Assembly: GCA_022601215.1 (NCBI GenBank)
Contig: JAHZIZ010000451.1
Location: 1 to 5,796 of the forward strand
DNA from: Bacteroidota bacterium
Lineage (GTDB): Bacteria > Bacteroidota > Bacteroidia > Flavobacteriales > Flavobacteriaceae
DNA: 5,796 bases
Direction: 5' to 3'
Each line of letters begins with the position of its first letter. Positions within the stretch are counted from its first letter, which is position 1. The notes beneath the pieces were generated by a model. The model saw only the letters and a program-made list of their open reading frames with translations. It was not told the origin of the DNA and did not search any database. Shown here in pieces: positions 1 through 5,561 of the stretch. The translations under genes were made by a program, and so were the position numbers.

Positions 1-21
1 GGCTCTTCTAATTTCCAAAAA

Positions 22-84
22 CGCCCCTAAAAGTACGAAAACTCCGCCCCTAAAAGTACGAAAACTCCGCCCCTAAAAGTACGA
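22..84 (+). repeat. Three tandem iterons, 23-bp period
   Basis: Copies of CGCCCCTAAAAGTACGA occupy 22-38, 45-61 and 68-84, with starts exactly 23 bp apart. The 6-bp linkers are AAACTC in the first and second gaps, so the true period is a 23-mer. A spacing of about two helical turns puts the sites on one DNA face, as expected for cooperative Rep binding. The linker sequence is not kept at the other copies, which marks the 17-mer as the conserved core. Confidence 0.93.
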
Positions 85-109
85 AAACTTATCTCGCTGT
101 TTTCATTAC

Positions 110-118
110 TTATCCACA
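110..118 (+). promoter_or_regulatory. DnaA box
   Basis: TTATCCACA is an exact match to the strong consensus DnaA box. It lies 25 bp after the third iteron and 5 bp before the fourth. Its place inside the iteron array suggests that host DnaA takes part in opening this origin. A single 9-mer can occur by chance, but the context makes it convincing. Confidence 0.8.
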
Positions 119-123
119 AACCC

Positions 124-140
124 CGCCCCTAAAAGTACGA
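124..140 (+). repeat. Iteron 4
   Basis: This is an exact copy of the 17-bp core. It continues with TAGT, and the resulting 21 bp (124-144) are repeated exactly in inverted orientation at 192-212. It lies 39 bp from the tandem group, just downstream of the DnaA box and upstream of the predicted rep promoter. Confidence 0.9.
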
Positions 141-147
141 TAGTTCA

Positions 148-176
148 TTGACGTGCGCCCCTAAAAGTACGATACT
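148..176 (+). promoter_or_regulatory. Predicted rep promoter with iteron 5 in its spacer
   Basis: A -35 box TTGACG (148-153, 5 of 6 to consensus) and a -10 box GATACT (171-176, 4 of 6) are separated by exactly 17 bp. Transcription would start near 183, about 40 bases before the rep start codon. Iteron 5 (156-172) fills the spacer and touches the -10 box, so bound Rep should exclude RNA polymerase. The boxes are seen in the sequence; the repression is inferred from known autoregulation of iteron plasmids. Confidence 0.65.
156..172 (+). repeat. Iteron 5 (promoter-embedded operator)
   Basis: This is an exact 17-bp core copy, 32 bp after the start of iteron 4. It lies between the -35 and -10 boxes of the predicted rep promoter. 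With the inverted copy at 196-212 it forms a 19-bp perfect inverted repeat (156-174 against 194-212) around a 19-base T-rich centre. This pair is the likely operator for initiator autoregulation. Confidence 0.88.
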
Positions 177-195
177 CATTTTTTGATTTTTACTA

Positions 196-212
196 TCGTA
201 CTTTTAGGGGCG
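196..212 (-). repeat. Inverted iteron 6 in the rep leader
   Basis: The exact 17-bp core appears on the minus strand, 10 bases before the rep start codon. It is the only inverted copy. Inverted iteron-like operators in front of rep are well known from other iteron plasmids, where Rep dimers bind them to repress transcription. On the plus strand it contains AGGGG (206-210), the only purine-rich Shine-Dalgarno-like sequence near the rep start, so the element could also affect translation. Confidence 0.85.
206..210 (+). promoter_or_regulatory. Possible rep ribosome binding site inside the inverted iteron
   Basis: AGGGG lies 12 bases before the ATG at 223, longer than the usual 5-9 base spacing, so translation may be weak. 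An in-frame TAG at 217-219 excludes any upstream start. The bases just before the ATG (TTTTTAGAAT) contain no better site. Confidence 0.4.
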
Positions 213-222
213 TTTTTAGAAT

Positions 223-1236
223 ATGGCTAAGCTTTTAAGACGTAAACACCCTCAAAAGGATATGTTCATCTGTGACATTTTGGATGCAACGCCCAAAGAT
301 GATATAGGGAGTATGGAACACCCTTTTTTTTCTTTATCAAAGAAACCAGATCATAAAATTAGACATTACGAGCATAACGGCGAATATATAAAAATTGCCC
401 CAAGTGCCTATGGAATAGCAACCATTTTTGATAAAGATATTCTGATTTTTGCTATGAGTCAGCTCATAGCAAAAATCAACGCAGGAGAAGAACCGAGCCA
501 GACAATCCAGTTTTCTGCTTATGATTTATTAGTTACGACGGAAAGGGCAACCAGTGGGGCGCAATATGAGCGTTTAAAAGCCGCTTTTCAGCGTTTAGAC
601 GGTACACGGATTGAGACTTGTATCAGAACAGGAGACAAAGAAATTACGCAAGGGTTTGGATTGATTGAGCATTGGAAAATCATCAGAGAAACACGAGACG
701 GGCGTATGGAAGGACTTGAAATTAAACTGTCAGACTGGCTGTATAATGCAATCTTAAGCAAAGAAGTATTGACCATAAGCAGTGATTATTTTCGCCTTGG
801 AAAACCCATAGAAAGGCGGATTTATGAAATATGCCGTAAACATTGCGGGAAACAAAAAAAATGGTCTGTCGGGCTTGAACTTCTTAAGAAGAAAACAGGG
901 TCAAGCTCTAGCCTGAAAAAATTTAGAGAGTTGGTAAGGGATGCTATTGAAAGCGACCATATGCCCGATTATCAAATTTATTTTGATACAGAGGTAAAAG
1001 ACAAACTTATTGTCCGTCCTCGTATTGCCCCTAAGCCTATTATTGAGCATAAAATAACGCCAAAATTAAAACCCCAAACAATAGAGACAGCTAAAAAGAT
1101 ATTAGGGCGTAAATTTGATGTTTATGGCGTGGAATCTGAATGGTTTGAATTTTGGGAATTAACGGGCTGTCCTGAATTAAAAACGCCTGACGGGGCGTTT
1201 ATTAATTTTTGTAAAAAGAAAGCTGAAAATGTATAA
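223..1236 (+). CDS. Plasmid replication initiator protein, RPA family
   Basis: This 337-aa protein is the likely initiator that binds the upstream iterons and recruits the host replication machinery. I recognise it as the RPA/'replication initiator protein A' type from its overall layout. A first winged-helix-like region lies at about residues 65-131 (IATIFDKDILIFAMSQL, later ERLKAAFQRLDGTRI). A second is at about 185-243 (DYFRLGKPIERRIYEICRKH, then SLKKFRELVRDAIE). A C-terminal module at about 283-332 (WFEFWELTG, then AFINFCKKK) is typical of alphaproteobacterial members. The N-terminus is basic. The length fits the family and no frame damage is seen. The start is the first ATG after an in-frame stop at 217-219. 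Expression is probably self-limited through the iteron inside its promoter. The family call is from memory of the motifs, not a search. Confidence 0.88.
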   Translation: MAKLLRRKHPQKDMFICDILDATPKDDIGSMEHPFFSLSKKPDHKIRHYEHNGEYIKIAPSAYGIATIFDKDILIFAMSQLIAKINAGEEPSQTIQFSAYDLLVTTERATSGAQYERLKAAFQRLDGTRIETCIRTGDKEITQGFGLIEHWKIIRETRDGRMEGLEIKLSDWLYNAILSKEVLTISSDYFRLGKPIERRIYEICRKHCGKQKKWSVGLELLKKKTGSSSSLKKFRELVRDAIESDHMPDYQIYFDTEVKDKLIVRPRIAPKPIIEHKITPKLKPQTIETAKKILGRKFDVYGVESEWFEFWELTGCPELKTPDGAFINFCKKKAENV

Positions 1237-1282
1237 AAATATTTTCGTACAAAAATACAAAAATAGAAAAATATTTGTGTAT

Positions 1283-1311
1283 TTATCCTTGCCCCATCGG
1301 GGCAAGGATAA
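1283..1311. terminator. Hairpin between convergent genes, probable bidirectional terminator
   Basis: A perfect 13-bp stem (1283-1295 with 1299-1311) closes on a 3-base loop. Its inner part is GC-rich (CCTTGCCCC / GGGGCAAGG). It sits between the end of rep (1236) and the end of the minus-strand ardB-like gene (1319), where a shared terminator would be expected. Neither side has a classic T run directly after the stem. On the minus strand the following bases are AT-rich, with a T5 run about 11 bases away, so intrinsic termination may be inefficient. Confidence 0.6.
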
Positions 1312-1318
1312 GCTCTAC

Positions 1319-1720
1319 TTAATCAATAAAACCAAGTATTTTATTTGCTTCTGGATGATCTAGGGCATAGTCTCGCAATTGATGAAAGGCTGTAGAGAAT
1401 TTGTTTTCATCCACCTGCCAAGCAAAAGCATTTAAAACGAAAAGATTAACGCCGATACTTCCTGCATCTGCGCTCATTTCATCCTCAAAGTAATTCCCTA
1501 CACATTCCATTTTAAGCGGTTCTGTTTGACTTAAAGCCATATAAAATCCGCCGTTTGAAAGGGTGTAATAGTCCCAATATCCGCCGTTATATTCACTATT
1601 TGATTGGCTCATCTGGTTATAGATTGCCGTTTCATACTGCAAAAAATGACGACCAATAAAATTGGGTAGAAAATTAAGTCTTTGTTCCTCTGTAACGAGT
1701 TTCCTTGTAATGCTGTCCAT
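1319..1720 (-). CDS. ardB: ArdB/KlcA-family antirestriction protein
   Basis: This 133-aa cytoplasmic protein is of the ArdB/KlcA family, known from conjugative and mobilisable plasmids. These proteins relieve restriction by host type I RM enzymes during plasmid entry without being simple DNA mimics. The family signature is clear: RHFLQYETAIYNQM at residues 24-37, YNGGYWDYYTLSNGGFYMA at 44-62, and NYFEDEMSADAGSIGVNLF at 76-94. The length is close to the roughly 140 aa usual for the family, so it appears complete. The ATG at 1718-1720 is supported by a strong Shine-Dalgarno AAGGAG (complement of 1729-1734) with an 8-base spacer. It is transcribed towards rep and away from the RM operon, and a perfect palindrome at 1745-1760 probably controls it. 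Whether it is closer to ArdB or to KlcA cannot be decided by eye. Confidence 0.88.
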   Translation of the reverse strand: MDSITRKLVTEEQRLNFLPNFIGRHFLQYETAIYNQMSQSNSEYNGGYWDYYTLSNGGFYMALSQTEPLKMECVGNYFEDEMSADAGSIGVNLFVLNAFAWQVDENKFSTAFHQLRDYALDHPEANKILGFID

Positions 1721-1728
1721 GGCTTATA

Positions 1729-1734
1729 CTCCTT
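1729..1734 (-). promoter_or_regulatory. Ribosome binding site of the ardB-like gene
   Basis: The minus strand reads AAAAAGGAG here. The AAGGAG core lies 8 bases before the ATG, near-ideal spacing. It fixes the start at 1720 and implies efficient translation, unlike the weak sites before rep and the RM gene. Confidence 0.8.
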
Positions 1735-1744
1735 TTTGATAATT

Positions 1745-1760
1745 GGTTGCATATGCAACC
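1745..1760. promoter_or_regulatory. Perfect 16-bp palindrome, likely operator for the ardB-like gene
   Basis: GGTTGCATATGCAACC is identical on both strands. It lies 10 bp upstream of the Shine-Dalgarno of the ardB-like gene, where an operator or leader hairpin would act. Its uninterrupted symmetry, with TTGCATATGCAA in the middle, resembles the site of a dimeric helix-turn-helix repressor. No regulator gene is in the window, so the binding protein is unknown. No convincing -35/-10 pair for the minus strand could be placed around it. Confidence 0.55.
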
Positions 1761-1922
1761 TTGACCCGCTGGCGAAGCGTGGGGGTAACAACTGCAAGGG
1801 CAGATCAAAAAAGTTTTGTTTCGCGAGGAATTGGCAAAGCCAAGGGGAAAAGTTTTTTTAGATGGGCGTAGCCTTCACCCTTGCGGGCGTGAGGGGCAAC
1901 GCCCCTTAGAATAAGCTATCTC
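1761..1922. other. Non-coding stretch rich in small GC hairpins
   Basis: No gene is supported here; together with the palindrome and the RM promoter it makes up the 312-bp gap between the divergent ardB-like and RM genes. It holds several short inverted repeats: CGCT/AGCG (1767-1770 with 1776-1779), TTGGC/GCCAA (1831-1835 with 1839-1843) and AGGGGC/GCCCCT (1892-1897 with 1901-1906). A distant GCAAGGG/CCCTTGC pair lies at 1794-1800 and 1878-1884. GGGCGT occurs twice, 21 bp apart (1864 and 1885). Much of the stretch is more GC-rich than its flanks. It could be a transfer origin, a leader RNA or a relic of another element; no known nic consensus was found. Confidence 0.45.
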
Positions 1923-1951
1923 TTGTTAAACATTCCTTTTTTACTTATAGA
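1923..1951 (+). promoter_or_regulatory. Candidate promoter of the RM operon
   Basis: TTGTTA (1923-1928) and TATAGA (1946-1951), each 4 of 6 to consensus, are separated by 17 bp. A start near 1958 would leave a leader of about 75 bases before the ATG at 2033. A second TTGTTA (1975-1980), followed 16 bp later by TATTTA (1997-2002), is a weaker alternative. No operator for a controller protein is evident and no controller gene lies upstream. Confidence 0.4.
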
Positions 1952-2032
1952 TATAGGGTTTCTTAGTTAAGAACTTGTTATGTTTTTAACCCCATTTATT
2001 TACCATTTCACTAAAAACAAAAAGTAGACGTA

Positions 2033-4096
2033 ATGACACAGCCAGATATCATCCAAACGATACTTAAAGACAGTAACTATCATCTAGACCTGTTCACGAC
2101 AGAAGAAATTGAAGCTCTGCGTGGAAACATCTTTACCAAACCCACTAGAGGAAAAGAAACTTTATACATAAGATGTATCGTTCGGGATAAGGATATTCAG
2201 CTTAAGCCAGAAGAAATTGTTCGCCAGCTCTTTGCGACAAGACTTATCAAGCAATATGGATACTCAAAAAAACGGTTAGCCTTTGAATATTCCGTCAGTT
2301 TTGGAAGAGAAAAGAAAAGCGCCGATATTGTCATTTTTGATAAGGATCGTTCAGACACCGCCTATATCATTATTGAGCTAAAAAAGCCTAAGCTCAAAGA
2401 TGGAAAAAACCAGCTTCGTTCTTATTGCAATGCTACAGGCGCCCCTATTGGGGTATGGACAAATGGCGAGCAAATATCTCATTATCACCGCAAAGACCCA
2501 AATTACTTTGAAGATATCACCGATATTCCAAAGGAAAATCAAAGCCTCAAAGACATACTTAGTGAACGATTTACCCTGAAAGACCTCATCGTCAAAGATA
2601 AAATTGCCAATGAGCGTAAATCCCTAAAAGATATTATCTTGGAAATGGAAGATGAAGTTTTAGCCAATGCTGGGGTGGATGTATTCGAGGAAGTTTTCAA
2701 GCTGATATTCACAAAACTCTATGACGAGTTTGAAAGTAAAAAAGACAAGTCAAATATTGAATTTTATCTTGATCAAAATCTTGATGAAGAAGATAAAGGG
2801 GATTACGAAAAACTCAAGGAATCACTTGCAGGACTAAATGATAAAAAATTTCGTGTCATGGAATTTAGAAACACAGGGCAAACAGACACGGAACTTAAAA
2901 ATAAAATTCAAACCCTATTCGATCAAGCAAAAAGCCAATGGGCGGGGGTTTTTCCCAATAGCTCAAATTTTGAACTGTCAGATAGTCATTTATCTGTTTG
3001 TGTCTCCAGCTTGCAAGATGTCAAATTATTTAACTCCAACCTGCTCGTCGTGGACGAGGCTTTTGAATATCTAGTTAATAAATCAGCCAAAGGCGAAAAG
3101 GGGCAATATTTTACGCCTCGACACGTCATTGATATGTGTGTGCAGATGCTCAACCCCAAACGGGGCGAGTATATGATTGATACCGCCTCTGGAAGTTGCG
3201 GTTTCCCCGTTCATACTATTTTCAAACTAACAGGACATCTTTTTACTAATTCAGAAATTCCAGAAGAAGAAAAACAGCATGTGTTAAAAATATTTGGTAT
3301 CGATTTTGATGAAAAAACAGTCAGGGTTGCCAGAACGTTAAACTTGATTGCAGGAGATGGAGAAACCAATGTATTGCACCTGAATACGCTAGATTTTGAG
3401 CGTTGGAGCGACAAAACAGAAAAAGACAAGAAATGGATCAATACCTACGGAAAAGGCTTTGAACGGCTAGAAAAACAAAGAACCGAAAAAGGAGAAGACA
3501 AACAATTTAACTTTGATATTCTCATGGCAAACCCACCTTTTGCGGGGGACATCAAAGAAAGTCGCATCCTGCATCAATATGAACTAGGTTTTAACGGAAA
3601 TGGAAAGGCACAAAGCAAAGTTGGACGGGATATTCTATTCATTGAACGAAATCTAGATTTTCTCAAATCTGGTGGACGTATGGCAATTGTCTTGCCACAA
3701 GGACGCTTTAACAATACATCCGACAAATATATCCGTGAATTTATCGCCGAACATGGGCGCATTCTGGCTGTTGTGGGCTTACATGTAAATACCTTTAAAC
3801 CCCATACTGGAACCAAGACCAGCGTTTTATTTGTACAAAAATGGGATGATGAACTCTGCCCTAAAGTCGATGATTACCCGATCTTCTTTGCAGTCAGCGA
3901 GAAAGGAGGGAAAGATAATTCAGGCGATTATATCTATGTGGAAAATGGAAACGGCCAACACAAATTAGATAAAAATGGACATTTAATCGTTAATCATGAC
4001 TTACATAATCATGATGGAGAACTGCCAGACGGAATTGCCGAAGCTTTCATTGAATGGGCGAGAGATGAAGAATTATCGTTTTGGTTGGAAGGTTAA
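2033..4096 (+). CDS. Fused restriction nuclease / N6-adenine DNA methyltransferase (type I-like or type IIB R-M subunit)
   Basis: This 687-aa protein combines two activities. Residues about 55-155 match the HsdR N-terminal nuclease fold (PD-(D/E)XK): a helix glutamate in EEIVRQ (60-65), D98 in SADIVIFD, E115 and K117 in IIIELKKP, and the QxxxY motif Q127-Y131, followed by GVWTNGEQ. All catalytic positions look intact. A helical linker (about 160-340) precedes an N6_Mtase domain: GQYFTPR (357-363), motif I DTASGSCGF (383-391), D424 in FGIDFDEK, catalytic NPPF (500-503), and SGGRMAIVLPQGRF (546-559). Typical HsdM proteins are nearer 500 aa, so the nuclease domain accounts for the excess. No helicase motifs are present. 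BcgA of the type IIB enzyme BcgI has this order of domains. The ATG has only a weak Shine-Dalgarno, but the next methionine (206) would lose the nuclease domain. The specificity gene follows after 2 bases. It is annotated here as restriction plus modification; it could be called HsdM by automated pipelines. Confidence 0.87.
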   Translation: MTQPDIIQTILKDSNYHLDLFTTEEIEALRGNIFTKPTRGKETLYIRCIVRDKDIQLKPEEIVRQLFATRLIKQYGYSKKRLAFEYSVSFGREKKSADIVIFDKDRSDTAYIIIELKKPKLKDGKNQLRSYCNATGAPIGVWTNGEQISHYHRKDPNYFEDITDIPKENQSLKDILSERFTLKDLIVKDKIANERKSLKDIILEMEDEVLANAGVDVFEEVFKLIFTKLYDEFESKKDKSNIEFYLDQNLDEEDKGDYEKLKESLAGLNDKKFRVMEFRNTGQTDTELKNKIQTLFDQAKSQWAGVFPNSSNFELSDSHLSVCVSSLQDVKLFNSNLLVVDEAFEYLVNKSAKGEKGQYFTPRHVIDMCVQMLNPKRGEYMIDTASGSCGFPVHTIFKLTGHLFTNSEIPEEEKQHVLKIFGIDFDEKTVRVARTLNLIAGDGETNVLHLNTLDFERWSDKTEKDKKWINTYGKGFERLEKQRTEKGEDKQFNFDILMANPPFAGDIKESRILHQYELGFNGNGKAQSKVGRDILFIERNLDFLKSGGRMAIVLPQGRFNNTSDKYIREFIAEHGRILAVVGLHVNTFKPHTGTKTSVLFVQKWDDELCPKVDDYPIFFAVSEKGGKDNSGDYIYVENGNGQHKLDKNGHLIVNHDLHNHDGELPDGIAEAFIEWARDEELSFWLEG
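4088..4092 (+). promoter_or_regulatory. Ribosome binding site that decides the hsdS start
   Basis: GAAGG lies in the last codons of the upstream gene, 6 bases before the ATG at 4099. It supports that ATG over the in-frame TTG at 4081 and indicates translational coupling across the TAAGTATG junction. Confidence 0.7.
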
Positions 4097-4098
4097 GT

Positions 4099-5535
4099 AT
4101 GCAGTATTCAATTATACAAACTTCAAATCTTGATAATATTGTTTTTCGACTGGACGCAGAATATTATCATCCCAGTCATATAAACCTTGAAAAAAAACTT
4201 AATAGACTTCCCAGAGTTTCTATTCATGATGCCTGTGGAACATGTGACTGTAGTGCCTTTTATCCTTCAATTGTCCCATATTACAATTTTGAAGGGACTG
4301 GCATTCCTTTTTTGAGAGTTAACGAAATCCAAAATGGATTACTTAATCTTACGGGTGATACTGCTTTTTTACCAAAAAAAATATTAGATGAAAATAAAAC
4401 TACCATTGCTAAATGCTGTTCGGGTGATCTGATAATTGCTAAAGGTGGAAATTCTTTAGCGAAAGTGGCGCTATTAACTGAAGCCTTTAAGACTTATTCT
4501 GTTTGCAGAGATGTTATCGTCCTAAGAACACAAGAACTATCGAAAATAAATCGATACTATTTATGGATGTTTTTACATTCGACAATAGGTCAGCAATTAC
4601 TGTTACGAACAGCAAGTCAAACAGGACAACCACACCTCACTCTCGAAGCTATAAAACAAATTAAAATTCCTTTGTTTTCAGATAGTTTTCAGAATAATTT
4701 TGATTGGTTATACAAAGAATCTCAACGACTAAAAAGCGAATCAGAATCAAAATACAAAGAAGCCCAGTGTCTCCTACTCTCCGAACTTGGGCTTACCAAC
4801 TGGAAACCCAAACACAAACTATCATTTATCAAAAACTATTCTGATGCAGAACAAGCGGAACGCATTGACGCAGAATACTACCAGCCAAAATATGATGAAA
4901 TTAAACACTATCTTTCAAAAAAATCAAAAGGGTATATTAAAGATTTCTTTCAAATAATTGGAGGCAAAAATGTTACCTATACTGATAGTGGAGAAATTGG
5001 AGTAATTAAAACCAAGCAAGTTCTCAATGCGCATCTTGCTTATAATGTTGAAAGTAGGGTGAAAAAAGAGTGTGTTGATAATATCAAGGCTCCCATACTA
5101 CAAAATCTTGACGTTGTTTTTGCTTCTATGGGAGTTGGTTCGTTGGGAAAATCCGCACTATACTACGCAGCCGACTCATCTAAATCTTTTACTATTGATT
5201 CAACACTGAAAATTTTACGCTGTAAACCAGGTAAAGGGTATAGTCCAGAAGTATTGCAAATCTTCCTAAAATGCTTGGTTGGGCAAGAATTGATCTACCA
5301 GAACATTGTTGGTTCAAGTGGAATAATTAATATATACGAAGACTATATCTATAAAATTCCTTTACCAGATATAAACCCTAAGCTTCAAACAAAAATTCAA
5401 AAACAAGTAACAGACTCACATTCTTTACGTAAAAAATCAAAACGCCTACTAAAACATGCCAATCAAACCATAGAAATGGCAATTGAGCAGGACGAAGAAA
5501 CTGCCACAAATTGGTTAAAGTCACAAATTTTCTAG
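4099..5535 (+). CDS. hsdS: R-M specificity subunit (HsdS-like)
   Basis: This 478-aa protein is the DNA-recognition subunit that should direct the upstream nuclease/methyltransferase to a bipartite site. It has two halves, each opening with the same motif: RLDAEYYHP (17-25) and RIDAEYYQP (255-263). Target-recognition domain 1 covers about 40-195 (GIPFLRVNEIQNG, later GQPHLTLEAIKQIKIPL). A charged helical spacer follows at about 197-230 (YKESQRLKSESESKYKEAQ). Domain 2 covers about 276-424, with a second helical spacer at about 428-465. The ATG at 4099 is chosen because GAAGG (4088-4092) lies 6 bases before it and the gene then begins 2 bases after the previous stop; a TTG at 4081 would overlap that gene and is less likely. 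The gene appears complete. Translational coupling with the methyltransferase gene is likely, keeping the subunits balanced. Confidence 0.88.
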   Translation: MQYSIIQTSNLDNIVFRLDAEYYHPSHINLEKKLNRLPRVSIHDACGTCDCSAFYPSIVPYYNFEGTGIPFLRVNEIQNGLLNLTGDTAFLPKKILDENKTTIAKCCSGDLIIAKGGNSLAKVALLTEAFKTYSVCRDVIVLRTQELSKINRYYLWMFLHSTIGQQLLLRTASQTGQPHLTLEAIKQIKIPLFSDSFQNNFDWLYKESQRLKSESESKYKEAQCLLLSELGLTNWKPKHKLSFIKNYSDAEQAERIDAEYYQPKYDEIKHYLSKKSKGYIKDFFQIIGGKNVTYTDSGEIGVIKTKQVLNAHLAYNVESRVKKECVDNIKAPILQNLDVVFASMGVGSLGKSALYYAADSSKSFTIDSTLKILRCKPGKGYSPEVLQIFLKCLVGQELIYQNIVGSSGIINIYEDYIYKIPLPDINPKLQTKIQKQVTDSHSLRKKSKRLLKHANQTIEMAIEQDEETATNWLKSQIF

Positions 5536-5561
5536 CTGTATTAACTCAATAAGAAGAATTT

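Larger units (their letters stand above)
22..222. other. oriV: Iteron-type plasmid replication origin (oriV) with initiator control region
   Basis: Six exact copies of the 17-mer CGCCCCTAAAAGTACGA lie directly before a replication initiator gene: five direct (starting at 22, 45, 68, 124 and 156) and one inverted (196-212). A perfect DnaA box lies between copies three and four. Iterons, a DnaA box and an adjacent rep gene are the established layout of theta-replicating plasmid origins, where Rep binds the iterons and, with DnaA, opens the DNA. Short AT-rich stretches (about 89-113 and 175-195) could contribute to melting, but no clear 13-mer-type unwinding repeats are visible. The first iteron begins only 22 bases into the window, so more of the origin may lie to the left. 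Confidence 0.9.

Noticed and set aside
22..172. CRISPR array reading of the regularly spaced repeats
   Set aside because: The units are 17 bp with 6-bp, nearly identical linkers, one copy is inverted, and a rep gene follows; these are iterons.
588..776. 62-codon minus-strand open frame inside the initiator gene
   Set aside because: It lies wholly within a well-supported coding region on the other strand and has no recognisable domain.
1609..1797. 62-codon minus-strand frame overlapping the start of the ardB-like gene
   Set aside because: The overlapping frame has the clear ArdB/KlcA signature and a strong ribosome site; this one crosses the palindrome and resembles no protein.
1862..1909. 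Short plus-strand frame of 15 codons in the intergenic gap (MGVAFTLAGVRGNAP)
   Set aside because: There is no ribosome site at a useful distance, and the sequence is explained by GC hairpin repeats.
1900..1916. Degenerate seventh iteron (CGCCCCTTAGAATAAGC)
   Set aside because: About 12 of 17 positions match, mostly the CGCCCCT half that is already part of a local hairpin. The other six copies are exact, so this is probably chance.
1761..1930. Transfer origin with a recognisable nic site
   Set aside because: I looked for RSF1010-like (TAAGTGCGCCCT) and IncP-like (TATCCTGC) nic sequences on both strands and found none, so it stays only a possibility.
2838..3074. 78-codon plus-strand frame inside the methyltransferase gene
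   Set aside because: It is a shadow of the main frame, which carries conserved motifs through this stretch.
3211..3816. Two minus-strand frames (3211-3441 and 3574-3816) within the methyltransferase gene
   Set aside because: They are antisense to the conserved motif I and motif IV regions and have no supporting features.
4081..4098. TTG start at 4081 for the specificity subunit
   Set aside because: It would add six residues overlapping the previous gene. The ATG at 4099 has a well-spaced GAAGG and a typical 2-base operon junction.
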